A stretch of 64,000 bases of DNA, taken from assembly GCA_039908535.1 (NCBI GenBank), contig JAMOAW010000013.1, forward strand, positions 27,576 through 91,575. The letters run 5' to 3'. The notes beneath the pieces are model-generated. The model made no database searches, was not told the origin of the DNA, and worked only from the letters and a program-made list of their open reading frames with translations. Positions 27,964 to 35,531 of this stretch are shown here, piece after piece. The translations under genes were made by a program, and so were the position numbers. This DNA comes from JAMOAW01 sp039908535 (GTDB taxonomy: Bacteria; Pseudomonadota; Magnetococcia; Magnetococcales; JADFZT01). The stretch's first letter is position 1; each line of letters begins with the position of its first letter.

Positions 27964-28035
27964 GCTCTCTGCCCCCCTCTACTGGGGATGGGTTGCAAAA
28001 TGAATCCATAGCCAAAATGATCAAAGGAATCACAG

Positions 28036-29241
28036 ATGAAAACTCGTTTTATGTTTTTGTTTTTATTGGCCTATTTTGTCCTGACAAGTCAACTCACAGC
28101 TACTGAAATCGAAAATAAATTTCGCCATATCATGCAACTATCAGCCGAAGAAATCATTGATCCGCCTGGCATATTTGGATCACCAGGATTGGTCATCGGC
28201 TTGGTTTCTGAACAGGGAGAGGTTGTAGAAGGATTTGGATCGCGTTTTATTCTCCGACAGATCCGTCCAGACGAAAATACTTTTTTCGGTATTGGGTCAG
28301 TTACTAAAATATTTACTGGATTAATGCTGGCTAACGCAGTGATAAATAATCAGCTAAATCTGAATGATCCAGTAAATTCCATTCTAGATATCAAAGCCAA
28401 TGCACTTGACGGCGTCACGCTACAGCAACTCGTCACGCACTATTCTGGGTTGCCAAATTTTCCAGACAATATAAAACAATTCCGTGATTTAGATCATGAT
28501 GGTCAAAATGACTCCATCCCGGCAAGCCCCGCCCGTAATTATTCCCAAGAGATGCTCCTTGATACTCTGAGCCAAAAAAATCAAAACCAAGCTCAGCCAG
28601 GTACAAAATATCAATATTCCAACCTGGGAATTGCCATTCTCGGCATGGCACTGGAAAAAAAACTCCATTTTTCTAATTTTAACGATATGCTGGATGCTCA
28701 AATTTTGCATCCCCTCAAAATGGTTCACACCTCCACCCATACATCGACGTTTGTGCAGGAGGCCAGGGCGCAAATGGCCAAAGGGTACATGCTCCTATAC
28801 AGGCGTATCCATCCGGTTGATTTTTCGGAAATGGGTCTCTTGCGCAGTTCTGGAGAAATGATCACTACCGCCAAAGATATGCAAATTTTATTGCGATGCC
28901 TGACCGGTATTATCTCCTGCCCTCTACGCGCCGCCGTTATTGAGGCCATGCGTCCGTTGGCACCAACTGACTATGACAATAAAATCGGATACGCCATTGA
29001 TATCCATAAATCACGCGATGGAGGCACTCTCTATTCAAAGGCTGGTATCACAACGGGCTATACCGCTATGGTCATGTGGAGACAAACCCCCAAGATCGGA
29101 ATCGTTATCCTTGCCAACCGAGGACACTTGGAAAAATTGCGCCAAGCGAGTATCCAACTCTTTGAATTATTGACTGAACAATTAAATCCTGGACAAGCGA
29201 CCCCTCGCACCTCCTCATCTGCTCCTGCCATCCCATTTTAA
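28036..29241 (+). CDS. Secreted beta-lactamase/class C-like serine hydrolase
   Basis: The 401-residue protein has a signal peptide (KTRFMFLFLLAYFVLTSQLTA). The beta-lactamase/transpeptidase fold motifs follow: SVTK (SxxK, nucleophile ~residue 92), YSN (~196), and a C-terminal KAGITTGY replacing the KTG box. Such proteins include DD-peptidases, esterases and peptide-tailoring enzymes that act on NRPS products in the periplasm. Its stop codon touches the first base of a repeat. A role with the NRPS product is inference. Confidence 0.85.
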   Translation: MKTRFMFLFLLAYFVLTSQLTATEIENKFRHIMQLSAEEIIDPPGIFGSPGLVIGLVSEQGEVVEGFGSRFILRQIRPDENTFFGIGSVTKIFTGLMLANAVINNQLNLNDPVNSILDIKANALDGVTLQQLVTHYSGLPNFPDNIKQFRDLDHDGQNDSIPASPARNYSQEMLLDTLSQKNQNQAQPGTKYQYSNLGIAILGMALEKKLHFSNFNDMLDAQILHPLKMVHTSTHTSTFVQEARAQMAKGYMLLYRRIHPVDFSEMGLLRSSGEMITTAKDMQILLRCLTGIISCPLRAAVIEAMRPLAPTDYDNKIGYAIDIHKSRDGGTLYSKAGITTGYTAMVMWRQTPKIGIVILANRGHLEKLRQASIQLFELLTEQLNPGQATPRTSSSAPAIPF

Positions 29242-29398
29242 TGTATCGGAAAAATAAAAATCAAGACCTTGGGGGGCGGAGAACCGCCCCCCAATCCCCC
29301 CCACCCTTCTTTTTTAATTTTTAAAAAAAAGAGGGGGTTTGGGGGATTCATCCCCCAAGGTTTTGTCTTTGACTTTTTGCCCGCAAGGCATCATGTTC
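29241..29398 (+). repeat. Type-A palindromic repeat
   Basis: This full copy runs from ATGTATCGGAAAAATAAAAA to GCCCGCAAGGCATCATGTTC. Its first A is the last base of the serine hydrolase stop codon. Confidence 0.9.
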
Positions 29399-29432
29399 CG
29401 TTAATTAAAACTCAATAATTTATTGCTTTGGC

Positions 29433-29518
29433 GTAACCGTTCATCTATTAATAAAAAAAAGGGGTCTGGGGGATTGCCCCCAGGGTTTTGTTTTTGATTT
29501 TTTTATCTGAACGGTTAC
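29433..29518 (+). repeat. Type-B element, short form, with terminal inverted repeats
   Basis: GTAACCGTTCA (29433-29443) and TGAACGGTTAC (29508-29518) are perfect 11-bp inverted ends around one GGGGGATTGCCCCC hairpin and an A/T-rich core. The sequence left of it, including CAATAATTTATTGCTTTGGC, is homologous in reverse to the right flank of the copy at 35285. The mobile unit may therefore be larger than the inverted repeats. Confidence 0.85.
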
Positions 29519-29527
29519 AAAAAAAGA

Positions 29528-30295
29528 ATGCCAATGCCGGATGGATTAACTGCTGGAGGATATCGTCTACAGGTGGATCCCTCTGTGGATCTATGGCTAG
29601 AGAATTGTCAATCTCTCTTGGCAAGCCAGTCCCAAACCGATCTATGGCACCTCCTTGATGAGGACGAATGTACACGGTGGCGACGATTTCGTTCCCCATT
29701 CTTGCGCAATTTTTTTCTGGCCTCCCATGCGACTTTACGCTTGATATTAAGCCGCTATCTGCCCAATTCACCCGCTGGTTCCTTGCGTTTTTCCTATACA
29801 GACAAAGGGCGTCCCTTCCTTTCTGCGGAGCAAAATCCCCAGCATGTTGATTTTAATCTCTCTCACAGCGGGGAATGGATCGCGGTGGTTGTTGGGCGTG
29901 GTTGCCGGGTTGGCATTGATCTGGAGTTTATGGACGATAAGGAGGAGGAGATTCAATCTATCGCTGAACGTTTTTTTCATTCCGAAGAGATTCATCATCT
30001 CTCTTCGCTGACAAATAAACAGGCTGTTCTGCGGGATTTTTATCGTTTATGGACAGCCAGAGAAGCGTTGTACAAAGCCTACGGAAGCGGACTCCATGAG
30101 TTAAACGCAACGCAATCTTTTTTACCCATTTTGGCATCTGGAAGAATGGATTGTTTTAAAAACGATGTCTGTTATCGTTTGGTTGAATTAAATGTGCTGC
30201 CAGGGTATGCAGGGTGGGTGGCTTTTGGGCCGGGGGAGAGGCACAAAAAATCAAGACCTTGGGGGATTGCATCCCCCAACCCCCCTGCTATTTGA
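29528..30295 (+). CDS. Sfp-type 4'-phosphopantetheinyl transferase
   Basis: It moves phosphopantetheine from CoA onto carrier domains, here most likely the two T domains of the NRPS at 38-45.8 kb. The 255-residue protein shows the Sfp motifs HSGEWIAVV, VGIDLE (Mg-binding acidic pair) and FYRLWTAREALYKAYG. The last ~15 residues (after FGPGERHKK) are encoded by a type-B repeat, so the original C-terminus has probably been replaced. Confidence 0.92.
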   Translation: MPMPDGLTAGGYRLQVDPSVDLWLENCQSLLASQSQTDLWHLLDEDECTRWRRFRSPFLRNFFLASHATLRLILSRYLPNSPAGSLRFSYTDKGRPFLSAEQNPQHVDFNLSHSGEWIAVVVGRGCRVGIDLEFMDDKEEEIQSIAERFFHSEEIHHLSSLTNKQAVLRDFYRLWTAREALYKAYGSGLHELNATQSFLPILASGRMDCFKNDVCYRLVELNVLPGYAGWVAFGPGERHKKSRPWGIASPNPPAI

Positions 30296-30372
30296 AGAAA
30301 GCAAAACCGAATTCAAAAGCAAAGTCAAAACCCTGGGGGCAATCCCCCAGACCCCTTTTTTTTTTAAAATAT
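30243..30372 (+). repeat. Type-B element lacking clear terminal inverted repeats
   Basis: The body is typical: AATCAAGACCTTGGGGGATT, a GCATCCCCCAACCCCCCTGC segment, GCAAAACCGAATTCAAAAGC, and the GGGGGCAATCCCCCAG hairpin. The GTAACCGTTCA ends are degraded (right side ATTCAACGGCAAGG). It overlaps the 3' end of the PPTase gene and separates it from the convergent HlyD fusion. Confidence 0.8.
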
Positions 30373-30404
30373 TTAGCTTTTTATTCAACGGCAAGGATAC
30401 ATTT

Positions 30405-32729
30405 TTAGGGCAACCAAGACCACACCTCTACCGTCAGAAAACGCACGACCGCACGAGAAAAGGCCTCTGCCACCAACATTTCCCGTCCCTGAATTTTTGC
30501 ATAGCCGGTCATCCCGCTTTGCAACAATTGCGCCTCATTGGAAATCACGCTGACCACCTCAATCACCTTGCCATAGTCGGTATCCTTGCTGCTGGGATAA
30601 ATGACGGTAACTGTGCCGTAAAACGGACGGGTGGGGTAGCTCCAAACCTTAAGCAAGACGGGATAACCCATTTTTACCTCACCAAAATCCGACTCTGGCA
30701 CATCGATCTTGATCTGAACTTGACGGGCATCCTCCACCATTGCAAAGAGATCTCCCTCTTTTAGATAGGTGTTTTCTAAATTTTTTAAGTTCATGGTGAC
30801 CAAACGCCCATCAATGGGCATCCGCAATGCCGTCCTGTTTAAATCTTCATGATAATAGCGTAACTCCTCTTCCAGTCGCTTGCGCTCCAACTTAGCCGAC
30901 TCGACAAGGTGGGGATTGATTTGCTCTTTGGTAGATTTTAATAAGGCCTCCTTCTCTAAAACCAACTGACTATTGATCTCCAAATTTTCCAGCACCTCTT
31001 GATATTTTTCCTCTGATGCCACCCCTTTGCCATAGAGTTTTTCAGTGCGTTCCAACTGCTTTTGACTATATTTGACATGCAAACGGGCGGTTTTAATCTG
31101 TTGCTGAATCAATTCTATATCGGCGGTTGAAGGGGTGGTCAACATTTTTTTTATCTCTTCATCCTGCATGGCAACAGACAATTGCGTTGTCTCCACATTT
31201 TTTTCCTGATGATATTTAACCATCTGGGCAAGGATGGTCCCCTGTTTAATCTGTTCACTGCCATCAAAATAGACCTTCTCAACGATGCCAGGAATATCGG
31301 CATAAATAGAACGTTGCGCGATGGGCAAGAGTTCGCAATTACCGCCTATCTCATACCGATAAGGCAAAAGCAAACACAGTAAAAACAGACAGAATAGAAG
31401 ATACGAGATCCGCCGTTCTCCCATCTCCTTGGTGATTCCGCCATTGATTTTTTTTGCTACGGATGGGGGAGAGGGTGCAGAAAAGGGGGGGGGTGCAACA
31501 GCGAGAGGAGCACCTCGCGCCTTTTGCAACATCCTTTTTAAACGAAGAGAGATATAAAAAAATAGTAATAAAAATAAAAAAACACCGGTGCCGCTTAAAT
31601 GTAGTTCAAGCCAACTTGATGTTATAAATATGGCAAACCCAAACAATCCCAATAGATAAACAATGGAAGTCAACCCATAAAGGCGCAGCGCAAAGCTCTC
31701 GCCGCTATGACGGACAATCGCTACTGGTCGTTTTTTAAAACTATTAAAAAAAGCTCGCCAAGCGCGCATGCGCAGGTTAGGCATCTCCAAATATAACGCC
31801 AGAACTTGGTAACCATCCGCCCAAAACAAAGGATTGGCTGCAAAAAAAAAGGATAAGGCCGAAAATGAGGTTAACATCACCGCAAAGGTGGGCAAGGCAG
31901 TGCCTGTGGTACGACTCATCCGCCAGAGGATGAGTCCAAAACAGAATGTCAACAGTCGGACCATTGAGGAGCTAAACACAATCGTCATTTGCGCCTTCTT
32001 TGGCAATTCACGAATGGGGTCCAGGTGAAATTTAAAACGTGGAATTAACCAATAAGCCATAAATATACCAAAACGTGATACCCTCACCCCATAAAATCTC
32101 GCCGTCACCGCTTTCCCTATTTGACAAAATAGATCAATGGTAAAAAATGTAAAAATAAGATGCTGGGTCATGCTCAACCAGCCATGAATCTTGGCATAAT
32201 CCTGTTTAAACTGGGATATATTAAACAGCAGCGCGGTAAGTGCGAACAAAAAAAACAGCGGTGTAAGAACAATCAAGCCACGGAACGGCTTTAATACGAC
32301 CAGTAGGGCATCCAAAAAAAGTTCTGGGCTGAATAGGGAGCGTGGGGGGGGAGTTGATGGCGTTTGCGATGCCTCCAAAGAGGATTGGGACGACTCCTGG
32401 CTGTCATGTGCCGTAGGGGTTGAGGGTAATAAAAAATCTCCCGCGCCCGCACCACTCACCGCCAACGCATCCTCCTCTTGTAACAATCCCCAATCATCAA
32501 GCATCTTTATAAATTGCTGCAGATCCTCTACGCTAAGCTCAATTTGAAACCGATCTTTAAATTGAGAGATTATTTTTATTTCTAAAACGTGGTCACGCAA
32601 AGAGGTAAGAAGAAAAAATTCTTGTGCTCCAAACTCATACACCTTCCCGTTATCGGGATCTCGCACATGAACGTCAACATCGCCCTCTTTTACAGGCAAA
32701 ATAATTAAATTGTCTCGCAATCGTTTCAT
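30405..32729 (-). CDS. PqqD-like / inactive M50 site-2-protease-like / HlyD adaptor fusion
   Basis: The 774-residue fusion has three parts. Residues 1-95 are a PqqD/RRE-like winged domain. Residues 140-400 hold about six membrane segments resembling an M50 site-2 protease; the NPxxxxDGY motif is kept (NPLFWADGYQVL, ~299-310), but HExxH is replaced by CQIGK (202-206). Residues 445-774 form a HlyD-type periplasmic adaptor with one TM anchor, two lipoyl-like halves and a coiled coil. It is probably a transport adaptor, not a protease. Its position next to PPTase and NRPS suggests export of the peptide; this is inference. Confidence 0.82.
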   Translation of the reverse strand: MKRLRDNLIILPVKEGDVDVHVRDPDNGKVYEFGAQEFFLLTSLRDHVLEIKIISQFKDRFQIELSVEDLQQFIKMLDDWGLLQEEDALAVSGAGAGDFLLPSTPTAHDSQESSQSSLEASQTPSTPPPRSLFSPELFLDALLVVLKPFRGLIVLTPLFFLFALTALLFNISQFKQDYAKIHGWLSMTQHLIFTFFTIDLFCQIGKAVTARFYGVRVSRFGIFMAYWLIPRFKFHLDPIRELPKKAQMTIVFSSSMVRLLTFCFGLILWRMSRTTGTALPTFAVMLTSFSALSFFFAANPLFWADGYQVLALYLEMPNLRMRAWRAFFNSFKKRPVAIVRHSGESFALRLYGLTSIVYLLGLFGFAIFITSSWLELHLSGTGVFLFLLLFFYISLRLKRMLQKARGAPLAVAPPPFSAPSPPSVAKKINGGITKEMGERRISYLLFCLFLLCLLLPYRYEIGGNCELLPIAQRSIYADIPGIVEKVYFDGSEQIKQGTILAQMVKYHQEKNVETTQLSVAMQDEEIKKMLTTPSTADIELIQQQIKTARLHVKYSQKQLERTEKLYGKGVASEEKYQEVLENLEINSQLVLEKEALLKSTKEQINPHLVESAKLERKRLEEELRYYHEDLNRTALRMPIDGRLVTMNLKNLENTYLKEGDLFAMVEDARQVQIKIDVPESDFGEVKMGYPVLLKVWSYPTRPFYGTVTVIYPSSKDTDYGKVIEVVSVISNEAQLLQSGMTGYAKIQGREMLVAEAFSRAVVRFLTVEVWSWLP

Positions 32730-32737
32730 TTTTTCCC

Positions 32738-32988
32738 ATAACCGTTCGACCGAACAAAATAAAAATAATAAAAATAAAAAGGGGTCTGGGGGATTGCCCC
32801 CAGGGTTTTTCTGTTGATTTTGCTGTTGATTTTTCTGTTGATTTTGCTGTTGATTTTTCTGTTGATTTTTCTGTTGATTTTTCTGTTGCTTTTGACTTTG
32901 CTTTTGACTTTGCTTTTGAACTCGGTTTTGCTTCCTTCAAACAGCAGGGGGGTTGGGGGATGCAATCCCCCAAGGTCTTTTTCTTTTA
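32738..32988 (-). repeat. Type-B element with expanded 12-bp minisatellite
   Basis: Read on the minus strand it is a type-B element from the TPR2 stop region to CGGTTAT, but its core is expanded. A 12-bp unit of the AATCAACAGAAA / AATCAACAGCAA type recurs about seven times (plus coordinates ~32812-32890), followed by CAAAAGCAAAGT units. Other copies have a single short A-rich core here. The total length is ~250 bp against ~160 bp for its relatives. Confidence 0.85.
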
Positions 32989-34239
32989 TACGAGAAGAGC
33001 CGTCGGAGTCCCCACCATATCATTCATAAGTTTATCTTCTGTTTCGGTCAAATCGGTATTTTGATGAAGTTCTATTCCAAAAGTTTGTTCAAAATCGATC
33101 CGTTCAAATACATTCTGGAAAGCCTCTGCTATCTGACGATGGTTATCGGGCTCCAGGGAGGCTCTTTCTGCAATCAATTGTAGTTCGGGATGTTTCTCAA
33201 CCAATTTCACCCCATGAATCAATGCCGCTTTAAATTCATCTATCGCAACCTTAAACAGCTCTTGTTTCAAAAAAATTTCCGCGAGCAATCGATGCACCAG
33301 GACAAGATAACGGTCCCCCTTGGTCAAAACCGCTAAAATTTTTCTAGCTTCGTTTAACTTATTTTTCTTGATATAAATACGAGCCATGCCAATTTTAGCA
33401 AGAATATTCTTAGGCTCGATCTCCATGACCTTGATAAATTCATCTAGGGCCTTATCATACTCAGAGAGTTCGTTATAGATGCGTCCCATTAATAAATGCA
33501 TTCTCGACACATCAGGATGGAGGAGAATCGCCTTTTTACAGGCAGACAAGGCAGATTTAAAATCCCCCTTTAATGAGAGCAGCCGAGCAATATAAAAATG
33601 GGCTTTCCAAAACTCTGGATCATGAATAATAATCTCTTGGAGTTGTTGAAAAGCCCCCTCCGTCTCCCCCTGACGTTCAAGGATGCCAACCAAAATAAAC
33701 CGCGCCTCACTGAATTGGGGATTTTGTACCAATGTTTCGTTTAGAAAAGCAATCGCCCTATTGATTTGATCCATTTTAAGATAGAGCTGACACATAAACA
33801 GCCGCACTTGGCTCATCTTCGGATTCACTTTAAGAGCCAGTTCGAATTGAATCATGGCCTCTTCAAGAAGATCCTGTTTTATATAGACCCGACCCAACAT
33901 CACCAAGGCGATCGGCATATCACTTTTAATGTGCAGAGCGGCTTTATAATATTCCCGTGCCTCGTCATATTCTTTATTGGCGGCAAAGGCATTCCCCATC
34001 CCCACGAAAGCCATTGCGGATTGGGGAAACTTTTCCAAAATAAGCTCAAAGGCCTTTTTGGCCTCGTCGATACGCTTTTCGGTCAAATGTTTCCACGCCA
34101 CTTCCATCGCGGCTTTTATGTTGGGTTGTCCTCCCCCCTGCGCCCCTCCACGGCCACCTTCCATCCCCTGACGTGCCCCCTCCCTCTTTTTATTTGGACC
34201 TTGATCTTCCGTGATGGCTTTGGCTTTCCAGTTAACCAT
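32986..34239 (-). CDS. Tetratricopeptide repeat protein, paralogue 2
   Basis: The 417-residue paralogue of the 26737 gene starts with MVNWKAK, a Gly/Arg-rich linker, then about nine TPRs (AFVGMGNAFAANKEYDEARE; IALVMLGRVYIKQDLLEEAM). The C-terminal region NHRQIAEAF..NTDLTE..LMNDM is shared with the other copy (NERQIAETF..NSDITE..IVNDL). The stop codon lies at the edge of a type-B element. It is oriented opposite to its paralogue across the 28-33 kb region. Confidence 0.85.
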   Translation of the reverse strand: MVNWKAKAITEDQGPNKKREGARQGMEGGRGGAQGGGQPNIKAAMEVAWKHLTEKRIDEAKKAFELILEKFPQSAMAFVGMGNAFAANKEYDEAREYYKAALHIKSDMPIALVMLGRVYIKQDLLEEAMIQFELALKVNPKMSQVRLFMCQLYLKMDQINRAIAFLNETLVQNPQFSEARFILVGILERQGETEGAFQQLQEIIIHDPEFWKAHFYIARLLSLKGDFKSALSACKKAILLHPDVSRMHLLMGRIYNELSEYDKALDEFIKVMEIEPKNILAKIGMARIYIKKNKLNEARKILAVLTKGDRYLVLVHRLLAEIFLKQELFKVAIDEFKAALIHGVKLVEKHPELQLIAERASLEPDNHRQIAEAFQNVFERIDFEQTFGIELHQNTDLTETEDKLMNDMVGTPTALLV

Positions 34240-34321
34240 AATATGATAGCCTTTTAAAATTATATCTATTGATGCGCAAGTTACCCAACGAGATGATCAT
34301 ACACGACTTTTTTGAAATGTA

Positions 34322-35284
34322 TCATTTTTTTTTTCTTGTCACAAGCCACTCTTCAAATTTAAACTTACTCTTTGCAATAACTTTATCTTGAGAATTTGCT
34401 TTGGGAAAAATAGTATTCCACTGGGGCAAATCGGTGGATTCAGTCGTTTGCTGAATCTGCCCTAAAAATGGCAAAATATATTTAGATACCATTCCTCGAA
34501 AACGAAAAATAAAATCACTATGGCTGCACCGCTCGAAATGATAATGCAAAACATGAATACCAATATCTTCAAGTAAAAGACAAAATTTTGCACTCATCTG
34601 TTGACTCTGTGGTCGAGCAGACAAAAGCAAAAAGGCAATGTTCTTGGAACCTTCGCCAAGAAACGCAACTGGAGAGATCCGCGCCTGTTCCTGGGCGGTT
34701 CTTCCCAAAATTTTGGCCATTTTTACATACATCCCTCTTTGATGGGGCATCCCCAAATCTTCTGATTGCAATATTTTCATCATCTGTGGGAGATCATAAT
34801 GCGCCCCATCCATTGCAATGACCCCGCCAATATCCGCCAAGGAGAGATGATATTTGCGCAAATAACGTTCATCGGTGGCGATCAATACCGCCAAATGGGC
34901 CCCAGAGGAGTGTCCCACCAGAATAAACCCGTTTTTCTTCCCGCCATAACGAACGCCATTTACCGACAGCCATTTAATCCCCCTGGCAATGTCGTCAACC
35001 ATATCAAAAACCGTGGTCTTTGGTGGGTACGCAAGATCCGCTAAACGAAAATTCAACCCTGCAAAAACATAACCTTGCTCTACAAACCATGCCCACATCG
35101 CCTCTTCCTCAGAAACCTCTAGGAAGGATTTATCTTTTTCAAACCAAGAACCACCGTGAATAAAAACAATGACGGGCTTCCGACGACCGCCTATACGTGC
35201 CAAATCATAATAGATGTCCAATGTATGGAACGGAGAATCCTCATTCGATGTCTGACTGTAAGGAATATCTCGATCAATTTTCAT
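34322..35284 (-). CDS. Alpha/beta-hydrolase (esterase/arylformamidase-like)
   Basis: The 320-residue protein has the oxyanion-hole segment VFIHGGSWF and the nucleophile elbow GHSSGAHLAV (Ser ~140), as in the BD-FAE/kynurenine formamidase and lipase_3 group. A late Asp/His pair (YHFERCSHSDF) completes a plausible triad. It lacks a signal peptide. The NRPS has no thioesterase domain, so this could be a stand-alone release enzyme; that is inference. Its start codon abuts a type-B element. Confidence 0.82.
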   Translation of the reverse strand: MKIDRDIPYSQTSNEDSPFHTLDIYYDLARIGGRRKPVIVFIHGGSWFEKDKSFLEVSEEEAMWAWFVEQGYVFAGLNFRLADLAYPPKTTVFDMVDDIARGIKWLSVNGVRYGGKKNGFILVGHSSGAHLAVLIATDERYLRKYHLSLADIGGVIAMDGAHYDLPQMMKILQSEDLGMPHQRGMYVKMAKILGRTAQEQARISPVAFLGEGSKNIAFLLLSARPQSQQMSAKFCLLLEDIGIHVLHYHFERCSHSDFIFRFRGMVSKYILPFLGQIQQTTESTDLPQWNTIFPKANSQDKVIAKSKFKFEEWLVTRKKK

Positions 35285-35444
35285 GTAACCGTTCAGATAA
35301 AAAAATCAAAAACAAGACCTTGGGGGATTGCATCCCCCAACCCCCCTGCTATTTGAAGAAAGCAAAACCGAATTCAAAAGCAAAAGCAAAACCCTGGGGG
35401 CAATCCCCCAGACCCCTTTTTTTTATTAATATATGAACGGTTAC
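35285..35444 (+). repeat. Type-B element with intact terminal inverted repeats
   Basis: GTAACCGTTCA at 35285-35295 and TGAACGGTTAC at 35434-35444 bound a 160-bp element with two hairpins (GGGGGATTGCATCCCCC and GGGGGCAATCCCCC). A further TGAACGGTTAC follows at 35495-35505 after a 50-bp spacer homologous to the flank of the 29433 copy. Confidence 0.9.
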
Positions 35445-35531
35445 GCCAAAGCAATAAATCATTAAGTTTCAATGAACGTAAAATTTTACTTCGGTGAACG
35501 GTTACATTTTCATTAAAACATCACACCATCT

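Noticed and set aside
32812..32930. A CRISPR-like array of short repeats
   Set aside because: Units are only 12 bases, directly adjacent without spacers. This is a minisatellite inside a repeat element.
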